A stretch of DNA of 35,313 nt. Source: Erysipelotrichaceae bacterium (GTDB lineage: Bacteria > Bacillota_I > Bacilli_A > Erysipelotrichales > Erysipelotrichaceae). The notes beneath the pieces are model-generated. The model saw nothing but the letters and a program-made list of their open reading frames with translations. It was not told where the DNA came from and made no database searches. The translations under genes were made by a program, and so were the position numbers. Below are positions 25,431 through 33,395 of the stretch, piece by piece (position 1 is the stretch's first letter; every line of letters begins with the position of its first letter). The stretch lies in assembly GCA_029974225.1 (NCBI GenBank), contig JARKSP010000027.1, forward strand, positions 1 to 35,313, read 5' to 3'.

Positions 25431-25460
25431 AAAAAGGTGGTTGATGTGAACCGCCTTTTT
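25431..25460. terminator. Bidirectional terminator between PTS operon and yggS
   Basis: AAAAAGGTGGTT pairs with AACCGCCTTTTT (one G-U pair) around a GATGTG loop. It has T-runs on the plus strand and, read on the minus strand, also ends in T. It can serve both the plus-strand PTS operon and the minus-strand YggS gene. Confidence 0.85.
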
Positions 25461-25476
25461 AACTATTCAAAAAAAC

Positions 25477-26112
25477 TCAGGCACTTTCCTTTGCAAACAT
25501 AATTGTTCCCAATCTTAGAAGATTACTGTTAGCCTTCAAGGCCAGTTTATAATCGCTGGACATACCAGCTGAATAGGTATTAATACAAACATTAGGCTGT
25601 TTTATTTCTTTACATCGGTTGTATAGGTCATATCCCTTGTAGAAAACATCTAAAATTGCCTTCTCATCATCAACGTTAGGTCCAATAACCATTATTCCTC
25701 TGATAAGAATGTGATTGAAAACGACAGCTTTTTTTATGATATCAGGCACTTCGATTTCCTCAAAGCCGAACTTACTGTCTTCTAATGCAAGGTTGACCTG
25801 AAGCAGAACATTAGTAATAATATTTTGCTTTTTCGATTCTTTTTCAATTTTCTCCAACAGTTTGAAACTGTCAACAGAATGAATCAACGTACACAGACCT
25901 ATTACTTTTGAAACTTTGTTTCTCTGTAGATGGCCAACAAGATGCCAGGTGATATCTTTTGGAGTACCGGCAGCTTTTACAAGAAGTTCCTGAACTCTGT
26001 TTTCGCCGAATATTCTAAAACCCTGATGGTACAGTTCCATAATTTCCTCAACCGAACGATTTTTACTGACAATCACGATTTTATCTTTTAGTTCCAGCAA
26101 TTCTTTTTTCAT
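25477..26112 (-). CDS. yggS: YggS/PLPBP-family pyridoxal phosphate homeostasis protein
   Basis: PLP-binding protein of the YggS/YlmE/PROSC family that keeps free PLP and amino-acid pools in balance; no catalytic activity is known. Visible motifs are the PLP lysine in IVIVSKNRS (K17 from the chosen start), GENRVQEL, WHLVGHLQRNK, IHSVDS and the C-terminal SAGMSSDYKLAL, followed by LRLGTIMF. I choose ATG 26112 (211 residues). GAGG lies 12 bases upstream; ATG 26133 is a possible alternative, and the open frame extends to 26226. The protein lacks about 10 residues of the usual N-terminal helix. It is divergent from the DapL aminotransferase, itself a PLP enzyme, with overlapping -10 elements. Confidence 0.9.
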   Translation of the reverse strand: MKKELLELKDKIVIVSKNRSVEEIMELYHQGFRIFGENRVQELLVKAAGTPKDITWHLVGHLQRNKVSKVIGLCTLIHSVDSFKLLEKIEKESKKQNIITNVLLQVNLALEDSKFGFEEIEVPDIIKKAVVFNHILIRGIMVIGPNVDDEKAILDVFYKGYDLYNRCKEIKQPNVCINTYSAGMSSDYKLALKANSNLLRLGTIMFAKESA

Positions 26113-26158
26113 AGCTACCCACTTCCTCAACATAAAGAAACACCACTTTCTATATTTT

Positions 26159-26168
26159 AGTATATAAT
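26159..26168. promoter_or_regulatory. Overlapping divergent -10 elements of yggS and dapL
   Basis: AGTATATAAT reads TATAAT on the plus strand (26163-26168) for dapL and TATACT on the minus strand (complement of 26159-26164) for yggS. The -35 positions are weak on both strands. RNA polymerase could occupy only one direction at a time. Confidence 0.5.
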
Positions 26169-26191
26169 AAAAAAAGAAAGAAGGTGTCAAA

Positions 26192-27355
26192 ATGCTTAAT
26201 AAAGATTTACTGCAGATGGAAACCAAAGACGTTTATGCCAGCGTGATGGAAAAAGTAAATGCTTTTAAAAGGGAAAATCCTCAGGCAAAGATAATTTCAT
26301 TAGGCATAGGAGATGTGTCTAAACCGATAATAAGACCGATTATTGAAGCGATGCATCAGGCTGTTGAGGATTTGGCTAGCATGGATACTTTCAAAGGATA
26401 TGGAGGCTATTATGGCTACGATTTTTTAAGGGAAGCAATACTGAAGAATGAATATCAGAAATATGGCATTACCAAAGATGAAATATATGTCTCTGACGGA
26501 ACAAAGACCGATTCAACCAGTATTCTGGAACTGTTTGATAAAGATAGTACAATCCTGCTGGGTAACCCAACATATCCAATCTATCGTGATGGAGCAGCGG
26601 CCTTAAGTAGAAAAGTGGAATACACGACGGTTGATGAAGATTTTGTGATGCAAATTCCCGATAAAAAATATGATATTGTCTATATCTGTTCGCCAAATAA
26701 TCCGGTTGGTAACGCCTATAGTAAAAAGGATCTGGCAAAATGGATTGATTATGCCCTTAAAAATAAAGCGGTCATTGTTTTTGACAATGTCTACCAGGGT
26801 TTTGTCAGAAGTAAAGATGTCCCAAACAGTATTTATGAAATTGAAGGGGCTAAAAACTGTGCTATTGAAATGCGAAGTTTTTCAAAAGTAGCTTCTTTCA
26901 CTGGGCTGAGATGCTCTTATTATGTTGTTCCCGAACAGATTTGTAAGGGTATAAATGTATTGTGGAAAAGAAGAACAATGAATAGATTCAACGGCGCAAG
27001 CTATGTCGCTCAAAAAGCAGCTGAAGCAGTCTATTTGCCAGAGTCACAAAAACTAATTAAAGAAAATATCGATTATTATCTGGAAAATGCCCGAATCCTG
27101 AAAGAAGGTTTTGAAAAGGCCGGCTACAAGGTTTTTGGCGGAAAAGACGCGCCGTTTATGTGGGTAAAGTCAAAAGACCAGAAGACAGGCTGGCAAATGT
27201 TTGACTATTATTTAAATAAACTTAATATTATAGTTATTCCGGGCATAATATTTGGCAGCCAGGGAGATAACTATGTTAGAATATCGGCATTAGGCCAAAG
27301 AGAAGAGGGCATCGAATGCATCGAAAGGATTTTAAAAGATGAAGAAGAGAACTAG
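26192..27355 (+). CDS. dapL: LL-diaminopimelate aminotransferase
   Basis: PLP enzyme that makes LL-diaminopimelate from tetrahydrodipicolinate in one step, bypassing the succinylase or acetylase routes, and so supplies lysine and cell-wall diaminopimelate. Fold-type I features are NPTYPIYRDGA, SPNNPVGN (167-174), D198 in VFDNVY and the Schiff-base lysine K232 in SFSKVASFTGLR. The GYGGYYGYDFLREAI segment is the DapL wording. Length is 387, slightly shorter than the usual 410. AAGGTG lies upstream of ATG 26192. A general class I aminotransferase is the alternative, less likely. It overlaps the following symporter gene by 17 bases. Confidence 0.88.
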   Translation: MLNKDLLQMETKDVYASVMEKVNAFKRENPQAKIISLGIGDVSKPIIRPIIEAMHQAVEDLASMDTFKGYGGYYGYDFLREAILKNEYQKYGITKDEIYVSDGTKTDSTSILELFDKDSTILLGNPTYPIYRDGAAALSRKVEYTTVDEDFVMQIPDKKYDIVYICSPNNPVGNAYSKKDLAKWIDYALKNKAVIVFDNVYQGFVRSKDVPNSIYEIEGAKNCAIEMRSFSKVASFTGLRCSYYVVPEQICKGINVLWKRRTMNRFNGASYVAQKAAEAVYLPESQKLIKENIDYYLENARILKEGFEKAGYKVFGGKDAPFMWVKSKDQKTGWQMFDYYLNKLNIIVIPGIIFGSQGDNYVRISALGQREEGIECIERILKDEEEN

Positions 27356-28517
27356 TTTTCTGACAATTACGGCATTGCTGCTGGCGATAGTCTGTGGATT
27401 GCTGTTTAAAGAAAAAGTAACAGCCATAGATTTTATTGGGACAATCTATATAAACTTGTTGAAGTTTATGATTGGACCAATAGTTTTTACCAGCATTGCG
27501 GAAACCATTTACGATTCTTCCAGAAAAAGAGGTCATTTAATAGTCAAATCAGTTTTAATATTTACTGTAATGTTTCTGGCAACTTTCTTCTTAACCTCAA
27601 TTCTGGTATTAATTATCAATCCAGCTAAAGGATTTACCTTTGAATTATCAGATTATGAAGGAGCCCTGGGGAGTTTAAGCATCAAGGATATTATTATCAA
27701 TCTTTTTCCAACAAACCTTATCAGCATGTTTCAGGCAAACCAGCTGTTTGCGATTATCTTTTTTGCCTACCTGGTGGGCTATTGTGCTACCAAAGCTGAA
27801 AAAGGCGATGCTGTTATCGATGTTATTAAAGGGTTTAAGAACGTTCTGTTTAAATTATTAGAGTATATTATGTATCTGACACCTCTGGCAGTTTTCTCGC
27901 TGATGTCAAATACTATTGCCAAATATGGAGCGGTTGTCTTTGAGGTGGGAATCAAATACATTTTAACCGCCTATTTAGCCGGTTTTGTTACGATAATTGT
28001 AATAATGATTTTACCGGTTTGGGTTTTTGCCAAGATGAATCCTTTCACCTTTGTTAAAAAGACCTATAAAATCTGGCTGATAACTGTGACAACCTGTTCA
28101 TCAGCAGCTACTTTACCGACCACGATGAAAGTGTGCAAAGAAGACCTGAATATTGATAAGGAAATAACGGATATTGTTGTTCCGTTGGGCTGTACTATTC
28201 ATATGTGTGGTGGAGCAGTATCATTTGCGCTACTGGGATTATTCTGCAGCAGCCTGTTTGGGATTGAAGTCAATTTAACCACTTACATCATTATGATAGT
28301 AGCATCACTGCTGATAAATATGTCAGCTCCAGGAATACCAAATGGCGGGGTGGTAATAGGAGCGACCTATTTACAGCTGTTAGGAATTCCGTTAGATTTT
28401 ATCGGATTCTATAGCGGTATTTATAAAATACTGGATATGCTATATACAACTTTAAATGTCAGCGGCGATATAACTGCTAATGTGATTATCAATTATTCAG
28501 AAAACAAGGGAAAATAA
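27339..28517 (+). CDS. Dicarboxylate/amino acid:cation symporter (DAACS family)
   Basis: Secondary transporter of the GltP/GltT/SstT family, moving acidic or small neutral amino acids or dicarboxylates with Na+ or H+. The 392-residue protein shows about eight hydrophobic segments plus re-entrant loops. The conserved serine-rich HP1 region appears as TCSSAATLPT, followed by PLGCTIHMCGGA (the NMDGT region of glutamate carriers is replaced, so substrate is uncertain) and HP2 SAPGIPNGGVV. AAAGGA lies nine bases before ATG 27339, inside dapL. It is probably co-transcribed with dapL, suggesting an amino-acid link. Confidence 0.88.
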   Translation: MKKRTSFLTITALLLAIVCGLLFKEKVTAIDFIGTIYINLLKFMIGPIVFTSIAETIYDSSRKRGHLIVKSVLIFTVMFLATFFLTSILVLIINPAKGFTFELSDYEGALGSLSIKDIIINLFPTNLISMFQANQLFAIIFFAYLVGYCATKAEKGDAVIDVIKGFKNVLFKLLEYIMYLTPLAVFSLMSNTIAKYGAVVFEVGIKYILTAYLAGFVTIIVIMILPVWVFAKMNPFTFVKKTYKIWLITVTTCSSAATLPTTMKVCKEDLNIDKEITDIVVPLGCTIHMCGGAVSFALLGLFCSSLFGIEVNLTTYIIMIVASLLINMSAPGIPNGGVVIGATYLQLLGIPLDFIGFYSGIYKILDMLYTTLNVSGDITANVIINYSENKGK

Positions 28518-28539
28518 AGACAAAAGACAAATATGAATT

Positions 28540-29274
28540 ATGGAAACCATATCTGTCTTTTTTATTGGCGCTGTCTTCGGCAGTTTTGTCAATGCGACAG
28601 CTTATAGAACAGTTAGAAACAAAAACTTTATTTTTGAGCGTTCTAACTGTCCGGTCTGCGGTAAACAGCTGTCTTTTTTGGATATGGTACCAGTAGTCAG
28701 CTACCTGCTAAAGAAAGGCAAATGCAGGTACTGCCAGAATAGAATTGCCAGAAGATATCTTTTCACCGAAATATTAGGCGGCATAAACGGAACAGTGTGC
28801 TGGCATATGGCTGAGGTATTGGAAGCAAAAATACTGTTTTTCTTTATCTTGAATTTTTTACTGTTTATGGCATTAATAGATATCGAAATAATGGAAATAA
28901 AAGACATATATCAGCTGCTATTATTAATTTTGGCAGCAGTAACGATCTCCATAGAAAAATGGAGCATAAACAACCTAATTGGAGCATTAATTATCAGTTT
29001 ACCGCTTTTAGTACTGGCGGCAGTGACAGAATCCATCGGCGGAGCAGATGTAAAAGTGTTTTTTATTTTAGGAATGCTAGCTAAAGAAAAAGGAATAATG
29101 GTTATTTATCTGTTAACAATTGGGCTGGCCAGTGTTTTTGCTTTATATCGGTTGCAGAAAGGAAGCAACAGAAAAGAAGAAATTCCGCTGCTTCCATTTA
29201 TCTATCTGGCCTTTCTGACCTATAAGGGTTTTGAAAAATACTTGCTGAATTGTGTGATATTGTGGTTGACTTAA
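28540..29274 (+). CDS. Type IV prepilin peptidase (A24 family)
   Basis: Membrane aspartic protease that trims and often N-methylates prepilin-like proteins for type IV pili or competence pseudopili. The N-terminus has GSFVNATAYR and two CxxC pairs (CPVCGK and CRYCQN, the zinc loop). The catalytic aspartates are in ALIDIEIMEIKD and GGADVKVF, where the usual GxGD appears as GGAD. About seven hydrophobic segments fill the rest of 244 residues. The start has no clear ribosome binding site; it lies 22 bases after the symporter stop. No pilin or competence genes are in the window, so its substrates are encoded elsewhere. Confidence 0.9.
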   Translation: METISVFFIGAVFGSFVNATAYRTVRNKNFIFERSNCPVCGKQLSFLDMVPVVSYLLKKGKCRYCQNRIARRYLFTEILGGINGTVCWHMAEVLEAKILFFFILNFLLFMALIDIEIMEIKDIYQLLLLILAAVTISIEKWSINNLIGALIISLPLLVLAAVTESIGGADVKVFFILGMLAKEKGIMVIYLLTIGLASVFALYRLQKGSNRKEEIPLLPFIYLAFLTYKGFEKYLLNCVILWLT

Positions 29275-29294
29275 AAGACAAACTTTAGTATTAT
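29266..29294 (+). promoter_or_regulatory. rpmH promoter
   Basis: TTGACT (29266-29271) and TATTAT (29289-29294) are exactly 17 bases apart, each one base from consensus. The -35 lies within the last codons of the prepilin peptidase gene. A GGGAGGTG ribosome binding site follows before ATG 29339. Confidence 0.8.
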
Positions 29295-29338
29295 GATAAG
29301 GCAATTGCTCTATTATTAATTTTCGGGAGGTGTCTAAA

Positions 29339-29473
29339 ATGAAAAGAACTTATCAACCGAGCAAAAGAAAACGTTCAAGAGTCGTAGGCTTTAGAGCACG
29401 TATGAAGACTGTTGGCGGACGTAGAATCTTAGCAAGAAAACGCGCTAAAGGCAGAAAAGTAATATCTGAATAA
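29339..29473 (+). CDS. rpmH: 50S ribosomal protein L34
   Basis: A 44-residue, highly basic protein ([20 protein letters not shown] at its start, then [20 protein letters not shown]), the invariant L34 sequence of bacterial ribosomes. GGGAGGTG lies ahead of ATG 29339. It is followed by rnpA, yidC and jag as in most bacteria, but is separated from dnaA by about 12.7 kb, unlike the usual direct neighbourhood. Confidence 0.98.
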   Translation: MKRTYQPSKRKRSRVVGFRARMKTVGGRRILARKRAKGRKVISE

Positions 29474-29477
29474 AGAG

Positions 29478-29500
29478 AGTTGTCATTGGCAACTTTTTTT
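29478..29500 (+). terminator. Attenuator-like hairpin between rpmH and rnpA
   Basis: AGTTGT pairs with GCAACT (one G-U pair) around a CATTG loop, followed by seven T. It lies five bases after the rpmH stop and 12 bases before the rnpA start. It would let most transcripts end after rpmH, giving far more L34 than RNase P protein. Confidence 0.75.
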
Positions 29501-29512
29501 ACCTGTTGAATT

Positions 29513-29842
29513 ATGAAAAAAGAATATCGAGTCAAAAGTAATGAAGAATTTCAAAAAATTATAGCTTGTGGCAAGTGCAAAACAAGTCGCAGCTTTGTTA
29601 TGTACTATCATCCCGCAGAGAAAGAACATGATCGGATAGGAATTTCGGTAGGTAAAAAAATCGGCAATGCTGTTGAAAGAAACAGAGTAAAAAGGCAGGT
29701 AAGAATGATGATTGTAGAATCGTGTGATTTTAATTCAGGATATGACTATGTATTCATTATCAGATCCAGGTTTTTGCAGTCTGATTACCAAAACAACAAA
29801 AAAGATTTGTCACGACTATATAATTCAGTTTATAATAGATAG
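29513..29842 (+). CDS. rnpA: Ribonuclease P protein component
   Basis: Basic protein cofactor of the RNase P ribozyme that matures tRNA 5' ends. The signature GKKIGNAVERNRVKRQVRMM (residues about 45-64) is diagnostic, preceded by the YRVKSNEEFQKI start. Length is 109, within the family range. No ribosome binding site is visible in the TTTTTTTACCTGTTGAATT before ATG 29513, which suggests low translation on top of the attenuator hairpin upstream. The next gene, yidC, begins 30 bases later with a clear GAAGGAGAA site. Confidence 0.96.
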   Translation: MKKEYRVKSNEEFQKIIACGKCKTSRSFVMYYHPAEKEHDRIGISVGKKIGNAVERNRVKRQVRMMIVESCDFNSGYDYVFIIRSRFLQSDYQNNKKDLSRLYNSVYNR

Positions 29843-29872
29843 TGGCAACCTTAACGAAGGAGAATTTGAATA

Positions 29873-30766
29873 ATGAGAAAAATTATTTCTAACAAAAAGA
29901 CATTGATCATAATTATATTGGTTATGATGGCCGTTCTTACCGGATGTCAAAGAAATGTTGATCAAAGCGGTATTACTTTACCGGAAAAAATAATTTATTT
30001 ATCAACACCATGGAAAGATATGCTTAGTGAAAGTTTTTTTACGGCAATCTTTGTTTATCCGTTAGCACAATGTGTTAACTTTATCGGCACAAAATTAGAC
30101 AGCAGCTTTTTAGGTATTGTTATAACAACACTTCTATACAATATTATTACTTTGAGTCTTACAGTAAAGTCTACTATATCAGGCCAGAAAATTCAGATGC
30201 TTCAACCTGAACTGGCTAAAATCCAGGCCAAGTATGAAAACAGAGATGATGAGAATGCCAGAATGATGCAGGCTCAGGAAATGCAGGCTTTATATAACAA
30301 GCATGGTATTAATCCGTTAGGATCACTGGTAACACCGTTTTTACAGTTTCCAATTATGATTGCGATGTTATATGCTGTTCAAAGAGCTGATATTGTATGT
30401 AATGGTTCATTTTTAAATATTCCACTTTCAATTAAACCATCTGAAGCTTTTAAGGATCTGGCTAATGGCTGGCCAATTGCGGTTTTATTCGTTTTAATGG
30501 CAATAAGCCAATTTATTTCCAGCAAGATTCCTCAAATGTATGCCGAAAAGAAAAGAAAAGAAGCTAAAAACTATCGTGCTTACAAAGAGGAAGGTCAAAA
30601 AGCTCCTAATACCAATATGATGATGTATAGCATGATTGGTATGGTTGTATTGTTAGGTTTAAACTGGCCGGCAGCTATGACAATCTACTGGCTGGTAAGC
30701 GCGTTCGCTAATATTGTGAAAACAGTATATATTCAGAAGAGGTACATTGACAATGAAAAGATATGA
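29873..30766 (+). CDS. yidC: Membrane protein insertase YidC/SpoIIIJ
   Basis: Insertase that folds membrane proteins into the bilayer alone or with Sec. The 297-residue protein has a lipoprotein signal peptide with lipobox LTGC (acylated C25), then five transmembrane segments in the YidC/Oxa1 order, including FFTAIFVYPLAQ, FLGIVITTLLYNIITLSL, SLVTPFLQFPIMIAMLYAV and GMVVLLGLNWPAAMTIYW. The linker KIQMLQPELAKIQAKYENR and a basic C-terminus are typical. By my alignment the conserved groove arginine of the second core segment (R73 in B. subtilis SpoIIIJ) is Asn90 here. It overlaps jag by 14 bases and lies in the rpmH-rnpA-yidC-jag block. Confidence 0.95.
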   Translation: MRKIISNKKTLIIIILVMMAVLTGCQRNVDQSGITLPEKIIYLSTPWKDMLSESFFTAIFVYPLAQCVNFIGTKLDSSFLGIVITTLLYNIITLSLTVKSTISGQKIQMLQPELAKIQAKYENRDDENARMMQAQEMQALYNKHGINPLGSLVTPFLQFPIMIAMLYAVQRADIVCNGSFLNIPLSIKPSEAFKDLANGWPIAVLFVLMAISQFISSKIPQMYAEKKRKEAKNYRAYKEEGQKAPNTNMMMYSMIGMVVLLGLNWPAAMTIYWLVSAFANIVKTVYIQKRYIDNEKI

Positions 30767-31367
30767 AGCTAAAACTGTCGAAGAAGCAATCGAACTTGCC
30801 TGTGCTGACAAGAGAGTCAGCAGAGAAAATCTGAATCACTTTGTTATTGAAGAAAAACCAGGTGGTATATTTGGTATAGGTGCAAAAGCAATAATTGAAG
30901 CTTATTGCCTGAAAGATATTGAAAATTTTATCTTTGATTATATTAAACAGTATTTTGAAAACATTAATATGGCATGTGACATTGTAGTTGAATCAGACGA
31001 AGAAGGGTTTGAAGTCAAATTAAACGCTGATAATAATGCGGTAATCATCGGTAAAGCCGGGCAGACACTGCAGGCTATTACCAATGTCGTGAAAGGGGCA
31101 GCAAGCTCAAAGTTTAAAAGACATATCAACCTGTTAATTGATGTAAACAACTACAAGGAAGAGCGTTACGAAAAACTGAAGTCAATGGTTGGAAGAGTTG
31201 CTAAAACAGTTCAGAGAACAAAAGTTTCAGCTAGATTAGGGCAAATGACAAACGATGAAAGAAAAATAATTCATCAGTACCTGTCAACATTTACCAATAT
31301 TAAGACTGAATCAGAAGGCGAAGGAAACAATCGACGACTCAAGATTATTTACGATTCAAAAAAATAA
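30753..31367 (+). CDS. jag: RNA-binding protein Jag/KhpB
   Basis: Cytosolic RNA-binding partner of YidC, linked in Gram-positive bacteria to cell elongation. Domain order is Jag_N (about 1-50, KRYEAKTVEEAIELAC, GGIFGIGAK), a KH domain (about 80-140, NNAVIIGKAGQTLQAITNVV, containing the GKAG loop) and a C-terminal R3H domain (about 145-204, LGQMTNDERKIIHQYLS, containing the R-x3-H core ERKIIH). I place the start at ATG 30753 (204 residues); GAGG lies ten bases upstream, and an in-frame TTG lies two codons earlier. Transcription probably ends in the hairpin at 31378-31416. Confidence 0.95.
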   Translation: MKRYEAKTVEEAIELACADKRVSRENLNHFVIEEKPGGIFGIGAKAIIEAYCLKDIENFIFDYIKQYFENINMACDIVVESDEEGFEVKLNADNNAVIIGKAGQTLQAITNVVKGAASSKFKRHINLLIDVNNYKEERYEKLKSMVGRVAKTVQRTKVSARLGQMTNDERKIIHQYLSTFTNIKTESEGEGNNRRLKIIYDSKK

Positions 31368-31377
31368 TTAGGAAATT

Positions 31378-31416
31378 ACACCTTTACTTACAATAAATAA
31401 TTAGAGGTGTTTTTTT
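31378..31416 (+). promoter_or_regulatory. Hairpin that is both terminator and ribosome-site lock
   Basis: ACACCT (31378-31383) pairs with AGGTGT (31405-31410), followed by seven T in a row. The 3' arm contains the GAGGTG ribosome binding site of the ABC ATPase whose ATG is at 31417. The same structure can end jag transcription and hide the site on read-through transcripts. The loop is 21 bases. Confidence 0.6.
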
Positions 31417-32262
31417 ATGCTTGAAGTAATTAATCTGTCAAAGAAATATGATAAAAAAGAGGTTTTAAGAAATATCAGTTTTACCATAGAAAAAGGGAAA
31501 ATAGTCTCAGTTTTAGGAAGTAATGGCAGCGGTAAAACAACACTGTTTAAAATGATATTGGATCTTCTGGAAAAAGATAATGGAGAAGTAGTATTTGAAA
31601 AGAAGAGGATAGAGCATAAAATTGCCGGTTATTTGCCAGAACAAAGAAGTTTGTATCAGGACTGTACCGTGTATCAGCACCTGAAACTGATAACAGGAAT
31701 AAACGAAATCGAAAACGAGAAAGAAGTGATTGATAAATGGCTCTACAAGATGGGACTGGCTGAATACAGGGACAAAAAGGTTTATACCCTGTCTAAAGGA
31801 AATCAGCAGAAATTGACTTTAATAGTCTGCTTAATTAAAAATCCGCAGATAGTGGTAATGGATGAGCCTTTTACAGGATTGGATTATGAGAATATAGAAA
31901 TCTTTTTAAATGAAATTAAACAGCTGAAGAAAGAAAATAAGATAGTGTTAATTTCTTCTCATATCTATCAGCCTATCAATCAGATATGTGACAGATATAT
32001 TTATCTAAATAGGGCTAGAATTAAACTGGATATTGAAAAGAAAAATCTTCTTAAAGAAAAAAGGAAAGCCATAGAAATAAATGATAAAAACATATTGGAA
32101 GACGAAAATATATCAGCAAAAGTAATTAACGACAAGTCAGTAAGATATATTGTTGAAAACAGAAAAGCAGCCCAGGAAATGGCTGAAAGAATGTTGCAGG
32201 AAAACAGGATTATAACCTACTATGGTCCCTTGACAATCGAGGATAAAATAAGGCATTTATGA
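31417..32262 (+). CDS. ABC transporter ATP-binding protein
   Basis: Nucleotide-binding subunit of a two-gene ABC-2-type exporter. Walker A is GSNGSGKTTL (about residue 34-43), the Q-loop region is LPEQRSLYQDCTV, the signature motif reads LSKGNQQKLTL and Walker B is IVVMDEPFTGLD. The 281-residue length and the C-terminal extension fit the NatA/DrrA-type exporters of ions, peptides or drugs. The cargo is not determinable. Its stop overlaps the permease start as ATGA. Translation is probably limited by the hairpin that contains its ribosome binding site. Confidence 0.9.
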   Translation: MLEVINLSKKYDKKEVLRNISFTIEKGKIVSVLGSNGSGKTTLFKMILDLLEKDNGEVVFEKKRIEHKIAGYLPEQRSLYQDCTVYQHLKLITGINEIENEKEVIDKWLYKMGLAEYRDKKVYTLSKGNQQKLTLIVCLIKNPQIVVMDEPFTGLDYENIEIFLNEIKQLKKENKIVLISSHIYQPINQICDRYIYLNRARIKLDIEKKNLLKEKRKAIEINDKNILEDENISAKVINDKSVRYIVENRKAAQEMAERMLQENRIITYYGPLTIEDKIRHL

Positions 32263-33395
32263 AAGAACTGATTAAGTTTGACATAAGAAGAAGGTTTAAC
32301 AATAAAACAGCTATTATAGTTAATATTCTACTGTTTGTGATGATTTTATGCTGTTTTCATATCGATTATATTCTGCAGGATGAAATATTAATTGATACAG
32401 TACTGATTGATACCAGCTTAATGGAATACCAGCAGTTGTTTGTTGAGTTGAGCGATGAAGAGTTAACATATAAGGTTTCTGATAAGGAGAATCAGGAAAA
32501 TGAGGTAATCCTACATCTGAGTGAAAACTGGCAGATAATAACCAAATATGAATTAGATCAGAATATTAGAGACAGAATAATTAACGATATAAAAAAAGCA
32601 GTGACAAAGAAATATAAGCTATCGCATCAGTTTTTAAGTTCATTTATTGATGAATATGTAAATATAAACCCTGAAGTCATTGTAAAAAATAAAGAAATAA
32701 TTGACGGAAGTATTGTGATAGTCCTGGCAGTTTCATTTTTTCTGATTATTAATTATGGCTGTTCATCCAGCAATGAAATAATAATAGAAAAATCCAGCGG
32801 AGTTTTAAACATTATCCTGACCAATATAGACGCCAAAAAACATCTGCTGGAAAAAATCATAGTTTCGTACATTATCTTTCTGATACAGATAGCCATAATA
32901 ATCTTTCAGTTATTAATCAGCTATCTTATCAGATTTATTCAAGATGGCTGTTCGGGCTTACTATTATTTGCTAACAGGTTTCTAATAATGTCGACTGAAA
33001 GCGAGGCGGCAGGACTAACCATAGAAAAAATAATACTGCTGGCGATAGTTATGATTTTCAATCTGCTGTTAATCCAACTGATTATTATTCTAATAACCAG
33101 CAAATACACCAATGGACAGCAGATGGCTTCTTTTCAGGGACTGCTGTATGTCGGATTGCTGATTGCCTATTATTTGATTATGATTGTCAGTGAACAGCTG
33201 ATAAAGTCCCGCTTAATCAAATACCTCAGCTATCTGCCGTTATTTTCGATGGTTTTTGTTCCCCAAAGGATAATAAGCTCCAATATCAGTACTTTTAGCG
33301 CACTTATAGCTTTAATTCTGGTGTTACTGGCAATAATCTTTTTGGTGATAAGGCACTCAGAGAACTATAAAAGAAATCTGCTGATACAAAAATAA
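32259..33395 (+). CDS. ABC-2-type permease
   Basis: Membrane partner of the preceding ATPase. A first transmembrane segment (TAIIVNILLFVMILCCFHI) is followed by a large extracytoplasmic loop (about 45-140), then five more hydrophobic segments in the C-terminal half, the ABC-2/NatB layout of 378 residues. Segments include IVIVLAVSFFLIINYG, VSYIIFLIQIAIIIFQLLIS and ALIALILVLLAIIFLVI. The cytoplasmic stretch IIIEKSSGVLNIILTNIDAKKHLLEKI after the second helix is the ABC-2 coupling region. The stop codon lies inside a perfect palindrome shared with rarA. Confidence 0.85.
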   Translation: MKELIKFDIRRRFNNKTAIIVNILLFVMILCCFHIDYILQDEILIDTVLIDTSLMEYQQLFVELSDEELTYKVSDKENQENEVILHLSENWQIITKYELDQNIRDRIINDIKKAVTKKYKLSHQFLSSFIDEYVNINPEVIVKNKEIIDGSIVIVLAVSFFLIINYGCSSSNEIIIEKSSGVLNIILTNIDAKKHLLEKIIVSYIIFLIQIAIIIFQLLISYLIRFIQDGCSGLLLFANRFLIMSTESEAAGLTIEKIILLAIVMIFNLLLIQLIIILITSKYTNGQQMASFQGLLYVGLLIAYYLIMIVSEQLIKSRLIKYLSYLPLFSMVFVPQRIISSNISTFSALIALILVLLAIIFLVIRHSENYKRNLLIQK

